Positions 15,301-23,084 of a DNA stretch of 64,000 bases are shown here, piece by piece. Location: the NCBI GenBank assembly GCA_017509255.1, contig JAFWQA010000061.1, positions 118,542 to 182,541 on the forward strand, written 5' to 3'. This stretch comes from Clostridia bacterium. GTDB taxonomy: Bacteria; Bacillota; Clostridia; Christensenellales; Aristaeellaceae. The position numbers were made by a program, and so were the translations under genes. A model generated the notes under the pieces. The model saw nothing but the letters and a program-made list of their open reading frames with translations. It searched no databases and was not told the DNA's origin. Every line of letters begins with the position of its first letter. Position 1 is the first letter of the stretch.

Positions 15301-15493
15301 TTCATCTATCTCGAGGCTTGCTAACAGCAAACACGCTTCCTAACATTCTTTGGAGCAAATGCCCAATGTCAAAATAACGCATTGTAAAATCAGATACAAC
15401 CCCTGAACTAAGTTTTTTTATATTTTCACGCCTTAGATTAGGGGGTTGCTTTAAGGGGCTTCTACCGAGAGGAAGAGACTCTCCGGAAGGAGC

Positions 15494-15736
15494 ATGAAGA
15501 TGAAAGCAACGACAGCCTTGATCTCGAATGAGCATCAGAATACTATGACGATGGTGGAAAAAGCCGCGAACCTTGACAACGAAATAAGCGCAACGCCGAA
15601 TGTGCAGGTGTCCCGTAACATCATCACGCCAAATGGTTGTCGCTTGACTTTGGTGTTTCCCCCAAAAGGTAGAAAAGGCGTAAGGGAGGAAATCGCCGAG
15701 ATCCTGGTGTCAACCATTATGGATATGGAGGAATGA
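15494..15736 (+). CDS. Small protein co-transcribed with the serine recombinase
   Basis: 80 residues. GGAAGGAGC lies immediately upstream. The C-terminal 40 residues (VSRNIITPNGCRLTLVFPPK and onward, ending in a helix EEIAEILVSTIMDMEE) resemble small genes that precede recombinase genes in Tn4451-like elements (TnpW type). That match is weak. It overlaps the annotated recombinase start region, so the two are translationally coupled. A role as a recombination accessory factor is inferred from position. Confidence 0.6.
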   Translation: MKMKATTALISNEHQNTMTMVEKAANLDNEISATPNVQVSRNIITPNGCRLTLVFPPKGRKGVREEIAEILVSTIMDMEE

Positions 15737-15741
15737 GTGAA

Positions 15742-17358
15742 ATGAAACGGGTATTATGCCTGTACAGAGTATCAACACTAAAACAGGTCGACAAACAAGA
15801 TGATATTCCTATGCAGCGTCGTGAGTGTATGGACTTCATCGCAAGAATGGACGGATGGGAATTCTACGATGAGCGCATGGAAAAAGGTGTGTCGGGTTAT
15901 AAGGTCTCTGCGAATGATCGGGACATTATTGTTGAAATCCGGGAACTAGCAGAGAAAAAAAGATTTGATGTTTTGCTGGTATTTATGTTTGACCGCTTGG
16001 GACGTAAAGAAGACGAAACGCCTTTCCTTGTGAAATGGTTTATTGATCATGGAATCGAGGTTTGGAGTACGCGAGAAGGTCAACAGAAACTGGACAATCA
16101 GGTTGATCGTCTGATGAACTACATGCGCTTCTGGGCAGCAAGCGGTGAAAGTGAAAAGACATCTATCCGTGTTAAGGCGGCTCATTCACAAATGACCCAG
16201 GATGGAATCTGGCGTGGCGGCACATGCCCATACGGATATAAACTGATTCATAATGGGCGCATTGGGAAAAAGAACCGTCCGCTCTATGATTTGATGATCG
16301 ACGAAGAAACTGCTCCTATTGTGCAAGAGATATTTGATCTGATAGTCAGACAGGGAATGGGAACTCTTCGTGCAGCAAATTATCTGAACGAAAAATATCC
16401 AGATCCTAAAAAGGTCTGGACGGCTCAAACGATTCGTAACATGATAAGAAATCCAATTTATACCGGAAGATTTCACATGAATGAGATTCTTTCCGAGCCA
16501 AACGAAAGTCTTAGGTTAGTAAGTGATGAGGACGTGGAGTTCGGGAAAAATGCTATTGCAAAACGCATTCCACGGAAATATATCAGCAAGCTTGAGGCTG
16601 AAGCACTGGACGTTCCTGAGGGATCTACAAAGGCTTCCGTATTTGGAGCAACTATGTTATCCGGTATTTTATACTGCGGACACTGTGGGAAAAAGCTGGT
16701 TGGAGGATACAATACTCATTATCGCGCTGGATGGACTGATCACAGACCGATTTATAGATGCTATAACGGTGCCGTAAAGGCAAAAGAATGTGATGGTCCC
16801 ACCACTTATTCCGGAGTAAAAGTAGATGAAGCGGTATATTCTGCTGTAATGCACTATTTCAATTCGGTGGGATCAGTTACAGGTCGAGTCTGGAAGGAAA
16901 AAGCAAGAAAGCAGTTTAAGGATGGAGCAAAAGCACATTTGAGAAAAGCCCAAAGCCAACTGGACCGTCTTATGAAAGAACAGGAAGGATTAAAAAAAGA
17001 ATTGATTCTTGTTGTAACGGGAGAAAGCGCTTTTGATAGGGAGCTTCTTCGACAGATGATAGATGAAAATCAAGAAGCACAAAAGAAAACCCAAGAAGCC
17101 ATTCGCGCAGCTGAATATGACTTTGATAAAGAAGAGAACCGCATAAAGTATATGGAATCAATGATTAACAACGTCAAAGACTGGGCAGAGAAGTTTGATT
17201 TTGTTTCACAGGATGTTCAGAAGATGATTATGGCCAGGCTGATTGAACGTATTGATATATATCGAGGATATGAAATGCGGATTCAATTCTATATCGATGA
17301 AGAAGAATTTGATGGCATAAAAGAGGATAACGATAGTACAGTGGCGAATGTATCGTAA
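15742..17358 (+). CDS. Large serine recombinase (element integrase)
   Basis: 538 residues from the ATG at 15742, which has GGAGG ten bases upstream. The ATG at 15733 is only one base from that site and is less likely. The resolvase domain has the catalytic serine S11 in YRVSTLKQ and the arginine motif FDRLGRKED. The recombinase domain follows (WTAQTIRNMIRNPIYTG). The zinc-ribbon domain starts with YCGHCGKK (C312, C315), then comes a coiled coil and a basic end. It breaks and joins DNA at attP and attB via a serine-DNA link. The att site lies 110 bases downstream, the usual arrangement. Confidence 0.93.
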   Translation: MKRVLCLYRVSTLKQVDKQDDIPMQRRECMDFIARMDGWEFYDERMEKGVSGYKVSANDRDIIVEIRELAEKKRFDVLLVFMFDRLGRKEDETPFLVKWFIDHGIEVWSTREGQQKLDNQVDRLMNYMRFWAASGESEKTSIRVKAAHSQMTQDGIWRGGTCPYGYKLIHNGRIGKKNRPLYDLMIDEETAPIVQEIFDLIVRQGMGTLRAANYLNEKYPDPKKVWTAQTIRNMIRNPIYTGRFHMNEILSEPNESLRLVSDEDVEFGKNAIAKRIPRKYISKLEAEALDVPEGSTKASVFGATMLSGILYCGHCGKKLVGGYNTHYRAGWTDHRPIYRCYNGAVKAKECDGPTTYSGVKVDEAVYSAVMHYFNSVGSVTGRVWKEKARKQFKDGAKAHLRKAQSQLDRLMKEQEGLKKELILVVTGESAFDRELLRQMIDENQEAQKKTQEAIRAAEYDFDKEENRIKYMESMINNVKDWAEKFDFVSQDVQKMIMARLIERIDIYRGYEMRIQFYIDEEEFDGIKEDNDSTVANVS

Positions 17359-17386
17359 GGATTCCATCAGAGAATCCTTTAATTTT
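17357..17386 (+). terminator. Terminator of the recombinase gene
   Basis: AAGGATTC (17357-17364) pairs with GAATCCTT (17372-17379), followed by TAATTTT. Confidence 0.7.
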
Positions 17387-17467
17387 CAGTCATATGGGTA
17401 TTAGCACAGATGAACGAACGGCTATTGCATTAATAGTCGAATGTGGTGGAGAAAATGACCATGACGC

Positions 17468-17491
17468 GTTGCAGTCGGAGTAGTCCGGTAG
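17468..17491 (+). other. attR: right junction of the element
   Basis: The arm GTTGCAGTCGGAGTAGT (17468-17484) is the exact inverse of the attL arm at 5709-5725, followed by CC and the core GGTAG (17487-17491). Host tRNA sequence resumes at 17492. Confidence 0.8.
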
Positions 17492-17542
17492 TGCGCTACA
17501 TTCGCATTGTAGAGGCCAGGGGTTCGACTCCCCTATGCTCCA
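17492..17542 (+). pseudogene. 3' fragment (51 nt) of the split tRNA-Ala(CGC)
   Basis: This holds the rest of the D-stem (GTGC with the core G), anticodon arm CTACA-TTCGCAT-TGTAG, T-arm and acceptor ATGCTCC-A. It has no promoter or 5' half of its own. It completes the 22-nt piece at 5682-5703 exactly (73 nt in total). Confidence 0.85.
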
Positions 17543-17577
17543 CAAAACAAACCACCCTTTATGGGTGGTTTTGTTTT
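17517..17577 (+). repeat. 61-bp direct repeat, copy 1 (tRNA 3' end plus terminator)
   Basis: It covers the T-arm and acceptor 3' end of the split tRNA and the following hairpin (AAAACAAACCACCC with GGGTGGTTTTG). It is identical to 17741-17801. Confidence 0.85.
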
Positions 17578-17767
17578 GTGGAATAATAGCAGGAATCTGA
17601 CCCCTGGCCGAATACAATGCGAAGCATTGGAGAGGGCGAACCGCCGACGACTGCCGGTGGCAGGAGTTTCGTCGGCGGTGAGGTCAATCGAAAGGGAGCA
17701 AGCTCCCCTGTGGGGAGTTGCGACCATTGAGATTGCGGATCAGGGGTTCGACTCCCCTATGCTCCAC
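17543..17767 (+). mobile_element. tRNA-3'-end-flanked cassette 1 (period 224 bp)
   Basis: The interval between two copies of the tRNA-Ala 3' end carries no gene and many short GC-rich inverted repeats. These include GCCGACGACTGCC/GGCAG with CGTCGGC near 17640-17690, and AGCTCCCC/GGGGAG. Shared words such as GCATTGGAGAGGG and GCGAC(C/T)ATTG relate it to cassettes at 17768-18019 and 51606-51868. It may be a miniature tRNA-targeting element or a structured RNA unit. Confidence 0.5.
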
Positions 17768-17801
17768 AAAACAAACCACCCTTTATGGGTGGTTTTGTTT
17801 T
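17741..17801 (+). repeat. 61-bp direct repeat, copy 2
   Basis: Identical to 17517-17577, including the tRNA 3' end (17741-17767) and the terminator hairpin. It has no upstream tRNA body, so it cannot make a tRNA. Confidence 0.85.
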
Positions 17802-18019
17802 TTGTGTTCGCGCAAGGGGAAGTCGTCCCCTTGACTCTTCAATGCACATTGTGCATTGGAGAGGGGCGGAGCCGAAGCGCCGCCAGTGGCGGATGAAGCG
17901 AGGCGGAAGCCTGGTGAGCAAAGGAGTCTGCCAAACGGCAGAGAAGGCAGGCGACTATTGCGAACCTGACCGAGCGAACGAAGTGAAGCGAGACGGGGTT
18001 CGACTCCCCTATGCTCCAC
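17768..18019 (+). mobile_element. tRNA-3'-end-flanked cassette 2 (period 252 bp)
   Basis: It runs from the second tRNA end to a third copy of the 25-bp end GGGGTTCGACTCCCCTATGC... at 17995-18019. The last part (about 17953-17994, containing GCGACTATTGCGAACCTGAC) is nearly the same as the end of the cassette after tRNA-Ala(GGC) at 51780-51841. The T-arm copy matches the local tRNA (CCCCT type), not the other locus (CCGCT type). It has no coding potential on either strand beyond chance frames. Confidence 0.5.
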
Positions 18020-18020
18020 C

Positions 18021-18076
18021 ATACACGAGAAATCCGAACCTGAAGCCGGTCGGCAAGGGGTTCGGATTTCTTGTAT
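18021..18076 (+). terminator. Conserved long hairpin after the third tRNA end
   Basis: A 13-bp perfect stem (18028-18040 with 18059-18071), extended by five more pairs past a 2-base bulge (ATACA with TGTAT). It is identical at 51870-51925. It may be the ancestral terminator of the tRNA-Ala transcript; there is no long T tract. Confidence 0.55.
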
Positions 18077-18236
18077 TTGATCTGAAGGAGTATATTGGCG
18101 ATATGACATAGCTTGAAACAGCATTTGTTATCCCTGACAATCCTCGCCGAACGACAGCCTTGATCCGTAATCTGAGATTTGTTATAAAACACCGGAAAAG
18201 AAAGACCATCATCGACCGGAACAGGAGGGAAACACT

Positions 18237-18491
18237 ATGGATAGAATCATTTTTGCACAATTCGACATGGATTCCGGATGCGTTTATGCTTGGGCTGAAC
18301 ACTGTAACCTGATTCTGATTGACTGCGACGCTGTTGAAAAAGCCTTTGCCAAAGACATGTATCAACGGTCAGAACTGGATTACCTGATCTATAATGATCC
18401 AAAAGGTTATGCAGAGCTTGTCTGGAACGAAAGCCCGGAAGAGTATCTGAGAATCGTCACGGATTACACTAGGCTGAGTGACATGAGATAA
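18237..18491 (+). CDS. DUF6061-type small protein, copy 1
   Basis: 84 residues, with AGGAGGG eight to ten bases before the ATG. It matches small Clostridia proteins that I recall as DUF6061, with the conserved centre VEKAFAKDMYQRSELDYLIY followed by NDPKGYAELV. It is acidic and cytosolic, and its function is unknown. A second copy at 52094, with 65 of 84 identical residues, lies in the same position behind the other tRNA-Ala gene. The 85 bp around the tRNA end and hairpin upstream are identical at the two loci, so the whole unit was duplicated. Confidence 0.72.
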   Translation: MDRIIFAQFDMDSGCVYAWAEHCNLILIDCDAVEKAFAKDMYQRSELDYLIYNDPKGYAELVWNESPEEYLRIVTDYTRLSDMR

Positions 18492-18499
18492 CAAAAGTG

Positions 18500-18544
18500 C
18501 CCCGGATTGACCACGATCCTGCTTGATCGCAAATAAATCCGGGG
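18500..18544 (+). terminator. Terminator of DUF6061 copy 1
   Basis: CCCCGGATT (18500-18508) pairs with AATCCGGGG (18536-18544), then ATTTATT. Confidence 0.7.
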
Positions 18545-19096
18545 ATTTATTACATTGATTACGTAAATGATAATAATGAAAGCTATAAATGGAGTGCTGG
18601 GAAAACCTTGGAATATATTATTCGTTTCCTTCACCCAGGGAAGCCACAGAGGAATACTCTATTTGATTTGGCTTTTTTCTGTGTTATTTCAATTGATTTC
18701 ACCACTCGACAGAGATGGATTTTTCATCGCCCCAGGAATCCATAAATCCATACTCCTGCAGCGCTGTGATTTGAATCATGGTACAAGCATGCAATGATTA
18801 TCAATGATATGCTTGAAAAGTATTGGAAAGAAGGATTAGCTATTTTGCCATAGAGATGTCAAATGCGCACAAATGTCGAGGCTATACGTTTCTCTGTTGT
18901 TGACGCGAATTATCTCTAATTTTTGATGCATTTTTGCATCAAAAATTTTATTTACATTATAATGCAAATTTGCTGCAGATTATTCACTGATGCTTTCTTG
19001 ACTATGTCGACTGATGGTGGTAAAATGTTCGCGTAATAAATATGCACCTTGGCAACTTGATACAGCGTAAAGAAATAGGATTGTTGGAGGGTGCAA
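18545..19096. other. AT-rich intergenic region (about 550 bp)
   Basis: No gene is supported. A 76-codon plus frame (18567-18797) lacks a ribosome site. A short minus frame near 18785-18705 (MIQITALQEYGFMDSW...) reads like a protein fragment but is only 26 codons. An A/T palindrome at 18928-18950 (TGATGCA...TGCATCA) could be a terminator or operator. The region may be a decayed end of the second accessory block. Confidence 0.3.
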
Positions 19097-19474
19097 ATGT
19101 ACAATTTTGATTTTGATTATATTAAAAAAGGAACGCCGATCGTTACGCTTAGTTCACTCGGAATTGCATTCAATCGGGCGTCAGTTGAACAGCTAGGAAG
19201 TCCAGAGAAAGTGCTTGTTGGATATGATGCTTCTGCTCATGTGATCGGGGTAAAGCCAGCTGCCATAGAAGGCAAAGGATCGGTGTACGATTTTGCGACA
19301 AGGATGAAGAATGATTGGGTGAGAATCGGATGCAGAGATTTTGTAAAGAAGCTGGCAATAGATACTGAGATGGGATTTGACAAGAAAGCCATCCAGTTTA
19401 TTGCAACATATGATTCTGATCTTCAGATGCTGATCATTCCAATAGATGAAAAGCATCGGAAGTCACAGAAATAA
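19097..19474 (+). CDS. Conserved hypothetical protein (phage/element type)
   Basis: 125 residues from the ATG at 19097, with GGAGG six bases upstream. The N-terminal half (YIKKGTPIVTLSSLGIAFNR, then VEQLGSPEKVLVGYDASAHV and IGVKPA) resembles small element or phage proteins with an AbrB-like strand pattern. The second half (FATRMKNDWVRIGCRDF) is conserved-looking. Function is unknown. It opens a run of forward genes leading to the broken recombinase. Confidence 0.6.
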   Translation: MYNFDFDYIKKGTPIVTLSSLGIAFNRASVEQLGSPEKVLVGYDASAHVIGVKPAAIEGKGSVYDFATRMKNDWVRIGCRDFVKKLAIDTEMGFDKKAIQFIATYDSDLQMLIIPIDEKHRKSQK

Positions 19475-19498
19475 GCAATTGTCAGAAGGGAGCGATGC

Positions 19499-19732
19499 CT
19501 ATGAGAGCCTTATCTGACATGCAAAAAGCGCATCGTAAAGCTGCTGGAACAGCTCTGCGACGCGCTCAGAGCAGAACACGATTATCATGTTCGGCACACA
19601 CCTACATGATATCACAATTCTGCTCTGTGCACAACAGCCGGTTGTGTATTTTGCATGTTTGTCATATGTTTCAGACAAGCAGGAAATACATAAGAAACCG
19701 TGCGATATAGCACAGAAAGGATTGTTTTTATT
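19499..19732. other. Short interval with no supported gene
   Basis: A plus frame from 19495 (71 codons) has GGGAG nearby, but its sequence is cysteine/histidine-rich and protein-unlike after residue 25. A minus frame of 82 codons overlaps it. AAAGGA at about 19716-19721 serves the next gene. Confidence 0.25.
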
Positions 19733-20473
19733 ATGAAGAAAAAACAAGACATACGGAAAAAACTGAATCTCAGTTATTTGAATTTGACCAACAAAACGTA
19801 TTCCTCTGGTGAAGATGATTTGCCGGCACTCTATTGCAATACAACAACCTATCCTGATTTCCTTGCGTTGTCAGGTCAGCCGGGTCTTTACTGGAAAACG
19901 AAGAATACCGGTATATGCTTCTATGAGTATGATGATGAGATGGATGGGATCCATGGCCTTTACGAAGCGATCTATCATAACGACAGGAAGTTGCTTGCTG
20001 ATTTCAAGAAGCGCTTTCAGGGAGTAAGGTTTTTTATCACACCGGATTATTCCGAATGCGGCGACATTCATGCAATTGAAAACAAATACAGGCTGTTCAA
20101 GTCCAGGATTGTCGGATTGTGGCTTATGCATGAACTGGATGCTGTTGTGATTCCGCATGTGACATATCCGCTGATTAAGGATATTGGTTATGCGCTGACC
20201 GGTTTGGAAGGCTGCAGTGTGGTTGCTTTCAGCACAAAAGGATATGCTACGGATTCACTTGAGCTGAATAACCTGATCGAAGCAGTCAAATATACAACAA
20301 ATAAGCTACCGCTTCACGCAATTGTTGTATATGATGCCTGCGGGGACGATTCAATCGTCAATCAGGTATTTGAGTATCCGCGAAAGAAAGGGATTCAAAT
20401 CGTTGTTCCCGGGAATACGTTAAAGGAACGTAATGCCTTGAAAAAAGGAGGGAACGATAATGAGAAGCTCTGA
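19733..20473 (+). CDS. DUF4417-type protein
   Basis: 246 residues from the ATG at 19733. It has the pattern of DUF4417 proteins carried by phages and integrative elements: an N-terminal FLALSGQPGLYWKTKNTGIC, a central FITPDYSECGDIHAIENKYR with RIVGLWLMHELDAVVIPHV, and a GCSVVAFSTKG loop. Function is unknown. Many relatives occur in mobile elements. The following gene overlaps by 14 bases. Confidence 0.68.
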   Translation: MKKKQDIRKKLNLSYLNLTNKTYSSGEDDLPALYCNTTTYPDFLALSGQPGLYWKTKNTGICFYEYDDEMDGIHGLYEAIYHNDRKLLADFKKRFQGVRFFITPDYSECGDIHAIENKYRLFKSRIVGLWLMHELDAVVIPHVTYPLIKDIGYALTGLEGCSVVAFSTKGYATDSLELNNLIEAVKYTTNKLPLHAIVVYDACGDDSIVNQVFEYPRKKGIQIVVPGNTLKERNALKKGGNDNEKL

Positions 20474-20975
20474 TTCCGGGCAGGCCCATGGGACGAACGG
20501 ATCGCCTCAGATGAATATGGAACAGTCTCAATCATCGGAGAAAGCGAAACAGAATGAGGCTCAGGCAGCGCAAAACGCATCGAAAGCTTACGATTTGCGA
20601 ACTCTGCCAAAGTCGTCACCAATGCACATACCGAAAACTGCGGTAGTTACTGAACAGCAAAAAGATGGATATCAACAGGTAAAGTACCAATGGACAAGGG
20701 GAGAGTACAAATATCTTAACAGATGGCACCAGCGAACACCAAATGCGCCGGCAACACGGGGAAACAGCTGGGTAATTGAAAGAACCAAACCAGGAATTGC
20801 AAGGGGACCCAATGCACGACCTGCGGAACATGAGGTTTACATCAAAGGGAAAAATGGTAAAGGGCATTGGGTCCCCAAGAGCCGGTGGTATGCCGCGATT
20901 GCAGCAAGGAAGCGGGGAACCGAGACAAAAAAACAGAAGGAGTTGTTGAATAATGGACACTGGCCTGCTCCGTAA
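20460..20975 (+). CDS. Basic hypothetical protein, overlapping neighbours
   Basis: 171 residues. The first 45 are Gln/Ser/Asn-rich and disordered. The remainder is strongly basic with many aromatic residues (EYKYLNRWHQRTPNAP, NSWVIERTKPGIARG, WVPKSRWYAAIAARKRG). It overlaps the DUF4417 gene by 14 bases and the following acidic gene by 23 bases. A basic protein with a disordered front and an overlapping small acidic protein resembles a toxin and immunity pair, but no known toxin motif is visible. A nucleic-acid-binding role is equally possible. Confidence 0.55.
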   Translation: MRSSDSGQAHGTNGSPQMNMEQSQSSEKAKQNEAQAAQNASKAYDLRTLPKSSPMHIPKTAVVTEQQKDGYQQVKYQWTRGEYKYLNRWHQRTPNAPATRGNSWVIERTKPGIARGPNARPAEHEVYIKGKNGKGHWVPKSRWYAAIAARKRGTETKKQKELLNNGHWPAP

Positions 20976-21333
20976 CAATTATACATATTATGAAGGCTTT
21001 GAGGGCGAGGACGAAGTCGTTCTTACACTGGATGCAGATTCGGATATGGCAATTCATGTGTGGGTTGGATACCTGGATGATATCTTGCGTGAGCCGGTGC
21101 TCAATGGTTCAGAATGGACGGGATTAACAAGAGATTATCATCAGGCAGAAGGCGCTTTTTCTCAGGAGGGAGAAAGCGTAACGGTGCATCCGGAAGAATA
21201 TCTTGAAGATATGAAAAAATATTCTGAAAGACAGTTCGATGAACCGGAAACCGCAGGAGCTTTTCAACTCATCGTTGCATTTCTTGAATTTGCCGTACAG
21301 GAGAAAGCGCTTGTCAGAATTCAAGTGAACTGA
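20953..21333 (+). CDS. Acidic hypothetical protein (possible partner of the preceding gene)
   Basis: 126 residues, very acidic (EGFEGEDEVVLTLDADSDMA, VTVHPEEYLEDMKKYSE), with alternating strands then a C-terminal helix. AAGGAG lies eleven bases upstream within the preceding gene. Its small size, negative charge and overlap are typical of immunity or antitoxin-like partners; it could also be an element accessory protein. No family is recognised. Confidence 0.55.
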   Translation: MDTGLLRNNYTYYEGFEGEDEVVLTLDADSDMAIHVWVGYLDDILREPVLNGSEWTGLTRDYHQAEGAFSQEGESVTVHPEEYLEDMKKYSERQFDEPETAGAFQLIVAFLEFAVQEKALVRIQVN

Positions 21334-21473
21334 CAAAATAGCAATATGAGGGATATGCTGATTGGCTTGGAACAGGGCTGATCAGCATTCCCCATTCGAA
21401 AAAAGATTGCCAAATATAGGCAAAAAGATGCGAGTTGAGCATTGTTATATCGCCAGAGGAGTGATATTAGCCA

Positions 21474-22972
21474 ATGAACGCTGTAATCTATGCGCGGTAT
21501 TCCTCTGACAGTCAGCGTGAAGAAAGCATTGAAGGTCAGATCCGGGAATGCACAGAATATGCGAAGCGTAATGGCATCACGATTCTTGACACCTACATTG
21601 ACCGTGCCCTTTCAGTGCGTTCCGCGGATCGCCCTGAATTCCAGCGGATGATCAAAGACGCGGAAAAAGAATTGTTTGAAATCGTTTTGGTCTGGAAACT
21701 GGACCGTTTTTCCCGTGACAGGTATGACAGCGCATATTATAAACATATTCTGAAGAAGCACGGGATCAAAGTGGTATCCGCAAAAGAGAATATATCAGAA
21801 GGCCCGGAAGGTATCATTCTGGAGTCCATGCTGGAAGGGATGGCGGAATACTATTCAGCAGAATTGTCTCAGCAGCAGAATTGTCTCAGAAAATCAAGCG
21901 CGGACAGATGGAAAACGCCCTCATGGGAAAGAACAATGACGGTCAGGTGACTCTGGGATATCGGACAGGTGCTGATGGGGTGCTGGAGATTGATCCGAAA
22001 ACCGCGCCGATTGTAAAAGAAATCTTCCAACGCTATGATGATGGGGAACTCATGAAAGATATCGTTGACTCCCTGAATAGCCGCGGATTGCTGACAGCAG
22101 CAGGGAAACCATTCAGGATTGCCAGTCTGGGAACTGTGCTGAAAAACAGGAAGTATCTGGGCGAATATCACTACAGAACGATCTGCATACCGAACAAACT
22201 GCCGGTTATCATTGAAAAAGACCAGTTTGAACGTGTTCAGCAGCGGATGGAGAGCAACCGGCACGCTCCCGCGAAAGCAAAGGCGGATGAAGAGTATCTG
22301 CTGACAACCAAGCTCTTCTGCGGAAAATGCGGGAAGATGCTTGCAGGAGAAAGTGGAACCAGCCGAACCGGAGCCAAGCATTATTACTACAAGTGTGCCG
22401 GAGCTAAGCATGAACACAGCTGCAAGCTGAAAGCCATCAAGAAACAGCTGATTGAGCGGGCAGCGGTCATCATCACGGTCGACAAGGTTTTGTCGAATGA
22501 CGAAACAATTGAACGACTTGCAGATGCCATTGTGAAACTCCAATCCAAAGAGGACACAACGATTCCGGCACTACGGGAGCAGCTGAAAGAATGCGAAAAA
22601 GGCATTGAGAACATGTTGAATGGCATTCAGGCCGGAGTGTTGACTCCTTCCACCAAGGAACGGCTTGATCAGCTGGAAACGCGACGCAGTGATTTGAATA
22701 TCAGCATTATGCAGGCGGAGCTGACCAGGCCGAAATACACGAAGCAACAGATTGTGGAATGGATCAGTCAGTTCAAGCACGGCAACCCGAATGATCTGAA
22801 TTATCAGAAACAGATCATTGACATTTTTCTGAACAGCATCTATGTTTACGATGACAGGTACGTATTCACGTACAAATTCCATGGCGGAACGGAAACAATT
22901 CCCAGAGAAGCGGTAGAAGAGGCATTTGGTTCGGATTTAACTCGTCTTGCTCCACACCTCTGCGAGCTTTGA
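21474..22972 (+). pseudogene. Second serine recombinase, frameshifted by a 17-bp tandem duplication
   Basis: The resolvase domain (YARYSSDSQREESIEGQ, with catalytic serine S10 or S11, then WKLDRFSRDR) runs from 21474. It shifts frame after AEYYSAELSQ, and the rest (recombinase domain, zinc ribbon FCGKCGKM, coiled coil) continues from 21881 in another frame to the stop at 22972. The cause is two adjacent copies of CAGCAGAATTGTCTCAG (21856-21872 and 21873-21889). Deleting one restores the continuous motif AELSQKIKRGQM of about 495 codons. As it stands the enzyme is inactive unless the repeat contracts. Confidence 0.88.
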
Positions 22973-22998
22973 TTTTCAAGGCTCGCAGCTTTTTTCTT
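22962..22998 (+). terminator. Terminator of the second recombinase
   Basis: CTGCGAGC and GCTCGCAG form the stem over the stop codon, followed by CTTTTTTC. Confidence 0.8.
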
Positions 22999-23084
22999 TG
23001 AAAAACGTTCAGGTTTTTGCCTTTGGGGATTTAAGACTGCGCTCTGTGATCTGATCTGTAGGGCGCGACGGTGTCTGACAGGCG

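Larger units (their letters stand above)
5704..17491 (+). mobile_element. Integrative element (about 11.8 kb) inserted in tRNA-Ala(CGC)
   Basis: It is bounded by the 5-bp core GGTAG and inverted 17-bp attP arms. A large serine recombinase lies next to the right end with a small co-transcribed gene, and an excisionase-like HTH protein is nearby. The cargo is small membrane peptides, two tandem-repeat proteins, WYL and XRE regulators, a HIRAN protein and a zinc-ribbon/radical SAM operon. An intact tRNA-Ala(CGC) just inside the left end replaces the gene destroyed by insertion. There are no conjugation, replication or phage structural genes, so it probably needs a helper for transfer or is a minimal genomic island. 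Confidence 0.8.

Noticed and set aside
17396-17409. GGGTATTAGCACAG resembling a tRNA 5' end just before attR
   Set aside because: Only 14 bases with changes, and the following sequence does not fold as a tRNA. Too degraded to call.
17783-18365. Several minus-strand frames with ESNP and SVRFAIVA words near the tRNA cassettes
   Set aside because: They are translations of antisense tRNA ends and cassette hairpins; they have no ribosome sites and cross the tRNA remnants.
18567-18797. 76-codon hydrophobic plus-strand frame
   Set aside because: No ribosome site and no start context. Likely chance in an AT-rich spacer.
19495-19710. 71-codon plus-strand frame with GGGAG nearby
   Set aside because: The second half is Cys/His-rich and not protein-like. 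An overlapping opposite frame is equally long. No family.
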